From contig JBNGIO010005464.1 in the NCBI GenBank assembly GCA_049999805.1, positions 1-38,214 of the forward strand: a stretch of 38,214 bases of DNA, written 5' to 3'. Position numbers and translations under genes: made by a program. The notes under the pieces were generated by a model that was given only the letters and a program-made list of their open reading frames with translations, did not search any database and was not told where the DNA came from. Every line of letters starts with the position of its first letter. Positions within the stretch are counted from its first letter, which is position 1. Below are positions 1 through 9,429 of this stretch, piece after piece. The DNA is from Folioceros fuciformis (Eukaryota; Anthocerotophyta; Anthocerotopsida; Anthocerotales).

Positions 1-106
1 TGAACGATAGTGCGCCTAAGTGTGTTCTAGTGACTAAAAAACGTTTTTGTTAGTTTTTGGGATTTTTTTTACCATTATGCTCTTAAAATGTGTGCTAGCT
101 ATTTTA

Positions 107-292
107 TGGAGTGCACTTGTATGTGCCAGCTTGGTTATGGTGCACACTTGTGCATGCCAACACGGTCGTGGTGCGCACTAGTGTGCGCTAGGGTTGTCAT
201 GGCGCACACTTGTGCGCACCAACTGAGTCATGGTATGCACAAATTCATACCAGCTAGGTCATGGTGCACATTTGAGCACGAGCCTGCTCAGA
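107..292. repeat. 31-bp minisatellite, six units
   Basis: Six consecutive units start at 107, 138, 169, 200, 231 and 262, an exact 31-bp period. Most units open with TGG followed by a GCAC-rich dyad (for example GGCGCACACTTGTGCGCACC at about 201-220), so each could fold into an imperfect hairpin. Two degenerate relatives lie at about 650-717. An open frame runs through the array, but its peptide only reflects the repeat and I do not regard it as a gene. Confidence 0.8.
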
Positions 293-1027
293 GCAAGAAC
301 TTGTGTGTGGTCGTCTGCTCCTAATGCAAGTTTTTGTGTGACAACTAGTTCTTAGCAAGGACTTGAAATGCCACTTGGCTTCCAAACCATAGTTTTAGAT
401 ACCAATAGATTGATTTGAAGGCTTCCATACGTGGGGAGGGTAAAATGATAATGAAACCCTAGAATTTGAATCCTTAGCCTGTTGGTTAACCATTTTTTGA
501 GGCTTTTAAGGTTGCTTCAACATCTTGAACATCATTATAACATCCCATCAACACTCAATGCTAAAGAGGAAGAGGAAGCAGAAGAAGGGAGTGCCTTGCT
601 AGCAATGTCTTGGAATTGCCTTGATTTCTATAGCCTGTTATGATGGTATCTGGTGCATAGCACGCACTTGGGCGTGCCAGGCATTGTGGTGGGTGTCTAC
701 TTGTGTATGCCATCAAGAAAGCCCATAGGTTTTGTATCCTTGAAATCCATGATTTGAAATTAATCACACACGAGCAAAAAGCAAGGGTTTCTTAGAACAA
801 AGAATATGAATGGACGTTCAAAATTAAGTGTGCATGGAAATCTAATACATTTGTGTCCTGTCATATCGTTCATGTTCCGATTGCATCGTGAAGAGTTCTT
901 GTTGTCTTCCTTTTACCACCTACAAAAACCCGCACAAACAAAGTATAATGGTGAGAATGGCCATCAACTATTCGGATTTAAAGCAAAACCCCATTTTTGT
1001 GGATAGACCCGAACTATTCAGACACCG
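293..1027. other. no gene seen; stray minisatellite units
   Basis: AT-rich intergenic DNA. The only structure I can support is a pair of degenerate units at about 650-717 related to the 31-bp array at 107-292 (GCACGCACTTGGGCGTGCC and a following TGGTGGGTGT copy). No protein family, RNA gene or promoter is recognisable. Confidence 0.5.
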
Positions 1028-1082
1028 TTATATATAGATATATAAATAGATAGCTATATATATATGTGTATAAAGATCTATA
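1028..1082. repeat. TA/GATA-rich microsatellite
   Basis: Low-complexity run of TATATA, TAGATA and TATG steps. No longer unit is conserved. Confidence 0.7.
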
Positions 1083-1266
1083 TAGGATTTTACATTAGGC
1101 ATGCTCAAGGCCACATATAGAGCATGCAAGTCAAGCAACTGCTCAATGTGGATTGTTGGATACTATGTTAATGTACATCATTTGACTTTGGTAGGAACAA
1201 ACTCCGCCTTCATGGCCTCGATCTAGCATGGTAAACATGATAGTAAACTCGATCTACCATCACTAA

Positions 1267-1322
1267 TCTAGTGCAAGATGTGGTTTGCAATTCGTTGTCC
1301 ATGACGATTATGGTGGACACGA
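1267..1322. repeat. degenerate direct repeat, copy 1 (copy 2 at 1551-1602)
   Basis: The stretch containing GATGTGGTTTGCAATTC and then TCCATG...ATGGTGG recurs in the same orientation about 285 bp downstream as CATGTGGTTTGCAATTT...TCCATG...ATGGTGG. The two copies are about 55 bp long. The second is preceded by a degenerate telomere-like GGGTTTAGGGTTT at 1539-1551. The origin is unknown, possibly a short segmental duplication. Confidence 0.55.
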
Positions 1323-2090
1323 TCGTACGACCTCCCCAACATTGGCAACAACGAAAGGAGAAAAAGTTCATGGTTTTGGATAAAACGCAATGAGAACTGT
1401 AATTGTACAATACTGATTTGTGTTGAGGATGCACCAGCACATTCGTGACCCTAGGTCGGGTGATCACTACAAATGTGTTTTGTCCCACCCCAACCCCCCA
1501 ATTCGCACATGTATTCCACAATAGTGGCAAGGGGTTTTGGGTTTAGGGTTTGATACAATGCAGCATGTGGTTTGCAATTTATTCTCCATGTATGGTGGGG
1601 TCCACACACTACCGCGGCTGTGTGCATGCAAACATTAGCACCTTCCAAAGCAAGGGTTGCCACTTTGTAGGCCACCCTTCATAAGTACCACTCATATTCC
1701 AAGCATGTTCATGCTGTGCATTTAGAGGGTTCATCTTTTCCCCTTTTTACATGCTAATTATGACTGACCCACTCGAAAATAGCAGGTCTACCGGATATGT
1801 TTCTTTACACAACACGTCTGCCCGATTGGGGGTTTGGTATGAATGTGGGCATGCTAAACATACGAATCCACATCCATGATTTGCACCTTTAGATATTTGT
1901 AGGTATCGATTCAAAACTTCAACGCCATTTCCATTATTCTAGTACCATGCTTCCTCATTGTTCAACTCTATACTCACACAAGTTTACTATGTGCAATGGG
2001 CCCTTGGGTGGTTCATGGTCGTGACTTGTGCGACATTGGGATAGTGTTTTCTTTTTTAGGGTTTGGGGATACGTGGTGGATGTGTCAAGA
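1323..2090. other. no gene seen
   Basis: Apart from the second repeat copy at 1551-1602 and the telomere-like stretch just before it, I see no conserved protein, RNA or element boundary here. Confidence 0.5.
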
Positions 2091-2490
2091 CCTTATATGC
2101 TAATGGTCAACCTCGATCCCACAAAGGGCACCTTATATGCTAATGGCCACATAGGCAGCGACTCCGTAAATGGGACCCTTTATGTCAACTGTGAAATAAG
2201 TCTCGAATCCGCAAAGGTGCCCTTTTATGGAAATGGTCAAATGGGTGTCAATTTTGGAAATGGCACCTTTTACGGTAATGGTGAAGTAGGTCTCCAATCT
2301 GCTAAGGGAACATTATATGGAAATTTTCAAATAGGTCTTGAATCCGCAAATGTGACCTTATATGGAAATGGTCAACAAGGTCTTGGTTCTGCATATGGCC
2401 CTTGAATGGGATTGTTCGTCTACGGTTTGATTCCCGACATGCGCACTTTTATGGCAATGGTCAAATAGGACTCAAAATTGTAAATGGGGC
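2091..2490. repeat. 45-bp (15-codon) minisatellite, nine units
   Basis: Units carry the core CCTTATATGGAAATGGTCAA and start at 2091 and then at 2131, 2176, 2221, 2266, 2311, 2356, 2401 and 2446. After the first 40-bp unit the period is exactly 45 bp. The 2401 unit has diverged almost completely, yet the 2446 unit is in register, so its length was kept. Because 45 is a multiple of three, one plus-strand frame stays open from 2028 to 2405 and reads as GTLYGNGQIGLESAN-type 15-residue repeats. I see no start context, domain or homologue that would make it a gene; periodicity alone explains the open frame. Confidence 0.85.
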
Positions 2491-2840
2491 TGTGGGGGAA
2501 AATATTGTACCCGGGGGTACCGCGAGGTCCACACAAGCCCTCTATGTCATTGTGACCATGGGATTTAATCCCAAGGGAATGATTCGTGCCAAATAACACA
2601 GGTTGCTTATAAAAGTCGACTCTAACCTAGGTCAGGCTTTATCTACCTTCAGTTCCACTACCTGCTAGATCTACTACCCCTACCTTTTAGTGGGCTTAGC
2701 TACCTCGACCTGAACTTACAACCCGCAAGACTCACTCAGCTACCGAGGTAGGGGTCTTTACAACTACTGACATTTCACCTACCGAGGGGCCTCCACAACC
2801 GGTAGTCGATTCCACTACCAAGGTGGGTCCCACTTCCAAC
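2491..2840. other. CTACC/GGTAG-rich segment without a gene
   Basis: CTACC or its complement recurs many times (for example TCTACCTTCAG, CACTACCTGC, AGCTACCTCG, CTACCGAGG). It ends directly at the TGTTAG start of the LTR-like block at 2841. It could be part of an older element or the target site. No coding potential is recognised. Confidence 0.4.
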
Positions 2841-3032
2841 TGTTAGGGTTAATTAGTTTAACCTGCTTAGGTTAAATATATCCAAGGGTCACACCCTTAG
2901 GGTTGCCCAAACAAGAAAAGTACTTTACACAATGTTTTTGAACACTTTTAATACATAAGTTTTGTACACAAGTCTCAGCCTCCTGGCTCTCTTGCCTATC
3001 TATGCTAGATGACTATCTTCTAATAGCTCACA
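2841..3032 (+). mobile_element. short LTR of a copia-like element (5' LTR)
   Basis: A block starting TGTTAGGGTTAATT and ending AATAGCTCACA, about 192 bp, is followed at once by an initiator-Met primer-binding site. That order is what a 5' LTR shows. The 3' partner is not in the window because the element is cut by a junction near 4318, so the left edge is set only by the TG start. Confidence 0.5.
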
Positions 3033-3045
3033 TGGTATTAGAGCC
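3033..3045 (+). other. primer-binding site (tRNA-iMet type)
   Basis: TGGTATTAGAGCC matches the plant consensus TGGTATCAGAGCC, complementary to the 3' end of initiator-Met tRNA, with one change. It abuts the CA end of the LTR-like block, as expected for minus-strand priming. Confidence 0.65.
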
Positions 3046-4231
3046 TAATCCCTCTGTGCCATTCGGTGCAGCCAATGCACTCTGCACTTGGTCTGCTAGG
3101 ATTGGCGAACATGTTGCTGCACAAAAATACGAGCAGCGTGCATTAGCAATCCATGAGAAAGCAGCCAAGTGGCTGAGGAAAATGAATAAACAAAGTTCTC
3201 ACCTCTTGTCTAGGAGATGAACCAGCAGTAGGCACAATGCCTCGAAGGTCTGCAAATAGGAGAGGTGGCCCCCGACCTAACCACCTGTTTAGACAGAAAC
3301 AAGACATGAACAAAAAATCAGCACATGCTGGATATTCAAAAGTTGATTGGCAACGAGGGAGACAGACCTCACATTGCTGCGAAAGGAGAAGGATCACACC
3401 TCCACCCAATTCGTCAAGTGGCATATCCAACTGCACCACAAATAGGACGATCATCAGAAGCGATCCTAACCAACGTGGTGTTCAGACAATTGGCTGTGCT
3501 AAAGCAGGTGGAGAAAATTCAGTCATTGCTGCTACAGAGTCAAGAAGAGATTCTGAACAACGTTGAAGACATAAGGAATTCCCTTATGCAAACAACAATT
3601 GTGGGATCAGAACAAATAAAGAAAGACATGAAGAGCATTGTTGTTCTTCTTCTATAGAATCTGAATCTAAGAGCATCTGCCGCCAATTGCGACAGATCTT
3701 CACATATTTGATGACCTTTCCTTGCTTCTGCTGTTGGAGAGCCAAAGGCACCCACACCCGGTGTCGCTGAGGCCATAGATTTGAAGAGCTACAATCAAAG
3801 AGGTGTCCCTTGGCATTCTTGCATCCCTTAGAGTGCTAGTGGTCCAACTGTAAAGACACCAAGGAGTGATAGTTAGGGTTTACCTGAAAGAACATGCTTT
3901 TAAAAAATAATTAATTAAGTCATGTCTGTTCACACCTAACGAAGTATTATTAGTCTAAACTAAGCATAAATAATTTAGGCAAGAATACTTTAGTATCCCC
4001 TCCCCTTCGAACTCACCCTTCCCCTCTAATCCTAGACTGTAATGCTAGTGTTAGAAAGTAAAGAAATCTAGTGGCCTAAGCTACTAACCGGTGTCACTAG
4101 GGCCATATCCCTAGTTACCTTGTTAAGATCTTATGTCCGTAGGTTTTGCTGCATCCATAAACTCCTTAATTGGTCAATTCCAGAGCCTAAGTTTCATATA
4201 GTCTGCTGTCAACTTTAACCAGCCTGTAGTA
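3046..4231 (+). mobile_element. leader of the copia-like element, unassigned
   Basis: Between the primer site and the gag-like start there are about 1.2 kb with short overlapping open frames. One (3325-3657) gives a peptide with a heptad-like stretch (VFRQLAVLKQVEKIQSLLLQ) that could form a coiled coil. It matches no family I recognise and lacks gag signatures. The leader is unusually long, so another insertion or a non-autonomous element is possible. Confidence 0.35.
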
Positions 4232-4318
4232 ATGGCTGTCACTACCACCAAGGCAACATACACGTTAGAACTGAAGGAGAAAGATCGCTTCAATGGGACA
4301 AGGTACCCAGTTTGGCGG
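4232..4318 (+). pseudogene. copia gag N-terminus, truncated
   Basis: An ATG at 4232 opens a frame reading MAVTTTKATYT, then LKEKDRFNGTRYPVW. The FNGxxYPxW pattern is typical of the first helix of Ty1/copia Gag, which usually reads LNGxNYxxWK. The frame loses similarity right after this motif, where the sequence becomes the antisense of a Ty3/gypsy RT (residues SPFGAP on the minus strand). About 29 codons survive of a protein that would form virus-like particles. The assignment is by motif only. Confidence 0.45.
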
Positions 4319-4758
4319 ATTGGGGCACCAAACGGTGAGACAAAGGTTTTGACAAAACCCCTCTGCAGGAGGTCATCCACCTGCCTCTTGATCTCCTTGC
4401 TTTCTGTTGGTGAGGTTCTGTAAGGGGGAATGCTAACCGGTTTATGTCCTGGTAGAAGCTCAATCCGGTGGTCAACAACCCGTCTGGGAGGGAGTTCTGT
4501 GGGTTCTGCAAATACATCATGGAAATCGTGTAGCAGTTTCCTCATGGGTTCAGGTAACTGATCCTCTTGTTTCTTCTGATTCGCGGCCCATGATTCGGTG
4601 GTCCCCAGAGACGGTAACACCTGTTTTAGCAGTGCTATGTATAGAAATTGCCCTCGGGCTATGGCTTTATTCAAGGCTGAAACCGCGTACAAGTGTTTGT
4701 AAGGGAGGTGGCTCTCCCCTTGCATAACATGTCGTTGGGCGTCTATGGTCAACACCAC
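4319..4758 (-). pseudogene. Ty3/gypsy reverse transcriptase, N-terminal fragment
   Basis: Read on the minus strand, this begins after the protease with a linker and reaches the classic RT entry: DFHDVFAEPTELPPRR, then VDHRIELLPGHKPVSIPPYR, then EIKRQVDDLLQRGFVKTFVS and PFGAP. This is the lead-in to the RT fingers, where family members continue into VLFVKKKDG and the palm. Here the match stops after SPFGAP, at the junction with the plus-strand copia gag start near 4318. The catalytic YxDD, RNase H and integrase are absent. The enzyme would copy element RNA into cDNA; this copy cannot. Confidence 0.85.
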
Positions 4759-4770
4759 CTTGTTGGTGGA

Positions 4771-5130
4771 CTAGTCTACTTTCAAGTGATTGGAATGGGT
4801 TGCCATCCACAGTTTCCCGAGGATTATGTCGTGGCAGAGGTTGGGCTTGATGGTGAACCTGAGCTTCTCCTCATATTTTCCAGGGAAGGTAAGGACTATC
4901 TCCGTCCACTCTTCTTTGCTGGTGTCACGTTCGTTGAGAGCCGTAACCACCGTCGAATAGTGACCGGTATCATGTATTTTTAGTCCGGCTCTCCCTGCTG
5001 CTGACCGGGTTATGTAATTGTGGCTGGTTCTTGAGTTGAGTAGCGCTGTGGCTTTCATATCCGATAGTCCTACCAGGAGTTTGACAAAAACATGGTCCAG
5101 CTGCGTCGTGAGGTGCCCCTCCTGGTGCAT
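4771..5130 (-). pseudogene. Ty3/gypsy aspartic protease, mutated
   Basis: The minus-strand frame shows the retropepsin layout: VFVKLLVGLSDMKATALLNS followed by RTSHNYI where the active-site loop should be, and CHDIILGKLWM for the conserved hydrophobic-hydrophobic-G segment near the C-terminus. Family members have LxDSGATHNFI at the active site; here Asp-Ser-Gly reads Asn-Ser-Arg, so the catalytic Asp is lost. The enzyme would cleave the Gag-Pol polyprotein. It lies between the gag zinc knuckle (5287-5328) and the RT fragment, the normal order. Confidence 0.8.
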
Positions 5131-5286
5131 ACGTATTGCCGCCGTGAGGGTTGGGGCTGTGTTGTCCTGGAGTTTGGGCTCTTCTTAGGTTTGAATAGCG
5201 TGACTATGCTTGGCAAGTGGAATGACCGGAGTCTAAGGGGCCTGTCCTGTCTCTTTGACCCAAGGAAAGAAATCCCTGCGGTGAGG

Positions 5287-6784
5287 GCAGGTTTTGGAGG
5301 CATGGTCCGGCGAGGCACAAGTAAAACACAACTTCTTCTCGTAGTACGCTTGCTTCTCTTGCGCCGTCAGAATGTGGGTTTCTTGTCCGTGGCTTGTGCA
5401 AACTTGTTTCCCCAGCTTGTTGTGGGCATGGGCAGGTATTTATACTTGTTAGTCCCATAGTTGATTACTGCCTTCATAACGTCTTCCAACGTAGCAGGAC
5501 TCGTCTGGTATACATCTACCCTGAGCTCTTGCCTAAGCCCGTCGATAAACTTTTCTACCTTTTGTTCTTCATCTAACCTTGGCATGTCGAGGGTGAGTTG
5601 CAAGAACCGGTCATAGTACTCCTGGACCGTGGTTTGCTGAGTTATGGTCCTGAATTCGTGATATAAGTCCCTCTGGTGGTTAACTGGTAGGAACTGTGTC
5701 AAGAAGGCCTGACGGAACACCGCCCAGGAGAGGATAGGTGGTGCCAACCCGAGATCTACCTGACGCTCCAGCAGTCGCCACCAGCGATACGCATACCCTT
5801 CAAGGTTCATCACACAAAACTGGATCCTCTACAGGTCATCTTTGTTACTCAATCCCAGGTACTTGTCCATCTTGTCAATCCAGTCATAGGTGTGTTGTGC
5901 TTCCTTGATTGAACCATCGAAGGTAGTCGTTTGATCTTCCTTTGCAGGTCCTTGTCCAATAGGTTACTGGATTTGAATGGGATTAGCTCGTCTTCCATAA
6001 AACCGAGTTCAAGTGAGGACCTACCTTTTTGGGCTTCGTAGTTCTCATATCGCATCAGGTGAAGCCTTCTCACCAAGGCTTGGATCTCCGAATTCTCTTT
6101 CTCGCCTGGTTGTAGGTTTACTAGTAGTTTCTTGAGAGCTTCCTCGTCATCCCCTACCCGGGGCNNNNNNNNNNNNNNNNNNNNNNNNNNNNNNNNNNNN
6201 NNNNNNNNNNNNNNNNNNNNNNNNNNNNNNNNNNNNNNNNNNNNNNNNNNNNNNNNNNNNNNNNCGGTTGTTGCAGGGCTGGGGTTTCCTGTTCCGTGTG
6301 GCCTAGCGCCTGCAGCACACCTTCAAGCTGGCGCTCTACCTATGTCTCGAGGCGGCGCATTGTGGCTTCTACCTCCTTCAACTGCCGATCTTGGGAAGCG
6401 AGGGTATTGGTGATTTCTTCACACGTACGCTCAACTTTCATGGTGTGGGTTTCCCAATCATGCCATCGACTAACCTCGTTCCTTTCTGTCCGGTCGTCTT
6501 GTGTTGCAGCCGGGCAGATTCCTCCCCTTGATAGCGGTCTGGGGGCGGTTGGCCCACAACCTCTTCGCCTTCTTCACGCGCTATCCTCTTCCACGATTGG
6601 GGTGCCATGGAATTGCCGAGGTCTGCCGAGCTGCCTAGGTGTTGTGTCCCTTTCATACTTGGTGTATGATCCGGCTTGGTGTCGGCGCTCAGCCCTCCTC
6701 CTCACCGACCTCCAATGCCCAATAGGGATTCGCCGTTGTCGCTTCCGTTGGAGATTGTCTTCTCCATCTCCGCCAGAGGTATGA
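5287..6784 (-). pseudogene. Ty3/gypsy gag, broken
   Basis: Gag coats element RNA and assembles particles. Reading 5' to 3' on the minus strand: an acidic/basic N-terminus (from about 6784), a coiled-coil-like stretch (EEITNTLASQDRQLKEVEAT, near 6420), a 100-base assembly gap, then the retrotransposon gag domain (GYAYRWWRLLERQ ... WAVFRQAFLTQFLP ... VQEYYDRFLQL, 5813-5400). A CCHC zinc knuckle CFTCASPDHASKTC follows at 5328-5287. Several frameshifts and stops separate these parts: the best uninterrupted piece is 148 codons (5813-5367), and the knuckle is in a different frame from it. Leader and primer site lie just upstream. Confidence 0.85.
6165..6264. other. assembly gap, 100 N
   Basis: Run of exactly 100 N inside the gypsy gag. 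The true length of the missing sequence is unknown. Confidence 1.
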
Positions 6785-6860
6785 TTTCACTCATCTCCAC
6801 TAGCTTCTGTTTGCTTGGGGACTTGGTAGCCGTGATCCCAAGCCGCTTGTGGATCAGAAC

Positions 6861-6874
6861 TCGATCTGATACCA
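6861..6874 (-). other. primer-binding site of the gypsy element
   Basis: The minus strand reads TGGTATCAGATCGA, the usual initiator-Met primer site of plant gypsy elements. It is separated by TT from the CA end of the LTR at 6877. It sets the direction of the element (minus strand) and the inner edge of its 5' LTR. Confidence 0.85.
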
Positions 6875-6876
6875 AA

Positions 6877-7110
6877 TGCCACAACCTGAATATTGCAGAT
6901 ACAACAGGTTGGGCTGGATGTGTGCACAAGATTGCTTGCCTGCTTCCGGGGCAACTTCCCCTCTTATACATGTGTGGGGGTTCTGGCCAAGAAGGCTGCC
7001 CCAACTTTTTATCTAACCATTTCTAGTTATCGGTCCTTACTTGACTACCTGCCTAGTGGGTAGTTACCCGATAACTAGTAGTGGTTACCTGATAACTAGT
7101 CTAGCTAACA
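6877..7110 (-). mobile_element. 5' LTR of the minus-strand gypsy element (outer edge uncertain)
   Basis: On the minus strand the LTR ends GGTTGTGGCA just before the primer site. A TATA-like TGTATAAGAGG lies near 6960-6970. Upstream are short direct repeats, GTTACCCGATAACTAGT and GTTACCTGATAACTAGT (about 7061-7100), that look like U3 promoter repeats. A TGTTAGCTAGACTAG start at 7110 would give about 234 bp, but related motifs (GTAATCCAC, twice) continue to about 7230. No 3' LTR or target duplication is present to fix the outer edge. Confidence 0.6.
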
Positions 7111-7869
7111 TAACGAGCTAGATATTCTGCCAGTCCGAACAGCAGTAAGTAACGGATAACTGGTAACTAGATCATAGTGGATTACGAAACTAATTAAGTA
7201 CCTTATCGATAACGGATTGTGGATTACGAGACCGAATTAATATCTTATGGGACCCGGTACGTTTGCCCATGTGCCCTAGCCCTTGTTCCCGTTCCCGCCG
7301 TTCCAGCCGAATCATTGTTGTGACAGCCTCCATTGACATGGGGTGGTTTTGTGTATTCCACAAATACCACCTAACACTCATAACGATTGCGCGCAAATCT
7401 GCCCTTCAAATGCCGCCTCCATGATGTCTTCCACCTATCCATAATACTGAGAAGGCTGGTTTGCCATCTCAAACATACCACAAACCCAACTATCCTTAGT
7501 TGCCTTGCAATGGGAATTGCCAAGAATGGTCTTGTAGTGGTAGCCCATTATGGAAGCCATGGAATGTTTGCACCAACCGCCTAGGGCCATTAATGCGAGT
7601 GCCAATGTCATGGCACTCCGGGTAGTCCTCCCACTGGCCTTCCTAAAGGCCACTCTCTAACCAGGGTAGTAATTCTATTGTGAGAATGGCCCAATGTGTC
7701 GAATTCTTCTTTGAGGGTTGCAAGAGTCTTCGATTGCAATAAGAAATCCGAGTGTAAGTGCTTCAACTCCACTGCAATAGTGTTCGCGGCTTGGCTTTCC
7801 CATTTGGTTACTCCTCATTGCCCACGGATAATGTCCGGCGATAGAGGGAAGTCTTTGCTGGATTTTGGC
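7111..7869. other. no gene seen
   Basis: Short frames only. The minus strand of the second half continues downstream of the CACTA transposase remnant and may be its 3' part, but I recognise no conserved motif. I searched by eye for CACTA/TAGTG terminal repeats and found none convincing. Confidence 0.4.
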
Positions 7870-8175
7870 CCTTCATGTAAGCCTCATCAAAGAACATATT
7901 CTCCATGACAATGTATCCTGTTGCCATAGACCCCTCTGGTCGTGCTTTCTAGCAGACAAAGTGCTTGAGGGCAGTAATGTGCCTTTCAACAGGGTACATC
8001 CATATGCAATGGACAATGTCGTGTGATGCAACCTCATCAATCAAATGGGCAAGCAAGTGTTGCATTGGGTTCTAGAAGATGGAAGGGTAGTAGCGCTCGA
8101 GATCAATGACTGTATTCACGACTTTTCGCTTCATTGCTGGAATGTCCAATGGATTGATTGCCTTCTGGCATATCC
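7870..8175 (-). pseudogene. DUF4218 domain of a CACTA transposase, broken
   Basis: The minus strand, with stops and frame changes, reads NPLDIPAMKRKVVNTVIDLE, then RYYPSIF, then CIWMYPVERHITALKHFV, then KARPEGSMATGYIVMENMF. This is the signature of DUF4218, the domain found C-terminal to TNP2 transposase in plant En/Spm (CACTA) elements; its hallmarks are WMYPxER and RPEGSxAxGY. It continues the transposase pieces at 8177-9366 in the same orientation. At least two in-frame stops are present. Confidence 0.8.
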
Positions 8176-8176
8176 A

Positions 8177-9420
8177 TCAGCAAATTGAACTTATTGCAAC
8201 GAAGGCATCGTACTCCGGCCCCTGCAATTCTCTACGCAAGGCAATTGGGAAGAAGAATAGGAGGAAGAGGTACCACTCATGACTCTTCAAGCCTAACTCT
8301 TTGGCTCCACCAAACAATGTTGCTAGATTGGCTCTGAACACTATTGGGGGGCACATGCGGCACAACTCATTCTTGATAGCTTGGATGCCTTGCGTGGACA
8401 GGGTGTATGAAGTGTGGGGTAAATGGAGTTCCTTGTTGTCGTCCTCCGCTAGCCAAAGCCTTGGCTTGGAGTCCAAGTCCATAAGATTAGTTCTATTGTT
8501 CATGGTGTCTTGGGAACCAATCCATATGCACTAGACAGCTTGACAATTGTTGTCAGCTATGTGCATGACATCCTTTAGCCATAGTTTGGGGATGTGAGGC
8601 AAGTAAGGCAATCGTAAGAGGAATTGAGATTGACACTTCACACCCCAGTCCTTGCTAACTGCCCGGGCAGTAGGCGAGGCATTCCCCCACACCACCATCT
8701 CTTGAAGAATGTTAGAGACAGAACGCACCATGGGCTGTGGTCGAAACTCAGGTTGGTTGTTAAAGTACTCACGGTTTGTGGTCCGTGCCATGATCTCTAG
8801 GAGGGAGCCAGCATTTATGGCCGTCGCGGACTACTTTATCCAAGGCACAAGACCAACGAGGTTGTAACCCAACACCCTAATCGATACAGCATTGATATCC
8901 ACGGACTTGCAGCCCGAACAAGGCTCCAAGGTCCGGGTAGTTGCAGGTGGCATGAAAGCAGCTTGGCGTGGAGGTGGAAAGAGTGCCTTTGGTCTAAACT
9001 GGAAAAGAGAAGTCACAGACAGGGACACCAACCCACAAAGCCATAAACTCTTCTATCAAAGGTTGCAAATACACGCCCATATTCTTGGCTTATCTCAAGC
9101 CGGACACAATGACAAGCATGAGAATTTGCTCTTTCTTGCCAGTCAGGGAGAGGGAAGTTGTGAATGAAGAGCAGGACATGCCATATGGCATATGCCACAG
9201 ACCGCTGACCGCTGGGGTTAAAGCCATCTTTGCAAATGCCAAATCGTATGTTTTGAGCTTCAAGCCTAAAGCCATCAACACCATCTAGTGTTGCCCATGC
9301 TGGGGTATCTAAGTCGAGGTATGAATAGCAAACCAGAGTTCGGCTCGCATCAGGCAAGGATTGCATATTTTATTTTGATAGGAAAGTAGCAGAGTTGGTC
9401 CACTTGTACACATACGTTGG
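8177..9420 (-). pseudogene. CACTA (En/Spm) TNP2-type transposase, broken
   Basis: Reading 5' to 3' on the minus strand: WATLDGVDGFRLEAQNIRFG and ICKDGFNPSG (9300-9200), matching the TNP2 block usually written LRFGICTDGFNPF; then AIWHVLLFIHNFPLP, with the block continuing in another frame as TGKKEQILMLVIV (9170-9090); later LPYLPHIPKLWLKDVMHI (8620-8560), equivalent to LPYWKxxxLRHNLDVMHIE; then ELGLKSHEWYLFL (8300-8250), equivalent to GLKSHDCHxL. The enzyme would cut and paste the element at CACTA ends. The pieces lie in three or more frames with stops, so the gene is dead. No terminal inverted repeats were identified. Confidence 0.8.
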
Positions 9421-9429
9421 TGTCCACCT

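Noticed and set aside
107-292. Could the tandem arrays (31 bp, 45 bp, 25 bp, 11 bp) be a CRISPR array?
   Set aside because: Units are contiguous with no unique spacers, and the window is a spliced eukaryotic genome.
88-324. 78-codon plus-strand frame rich in Cys and His
   Set aside because: It lies on the 31-bp minisatellite; the Cys/His pattern follows the repeat and no zinc-finger spacing is kept.
3143-3776. Several overlapping frames on both strands between 3.1 and 3.8 kb
   Set aside because: None matches a known family. They lie in the leader of a copia-like element, so I describe them only as a leader with a possible coiled coil.
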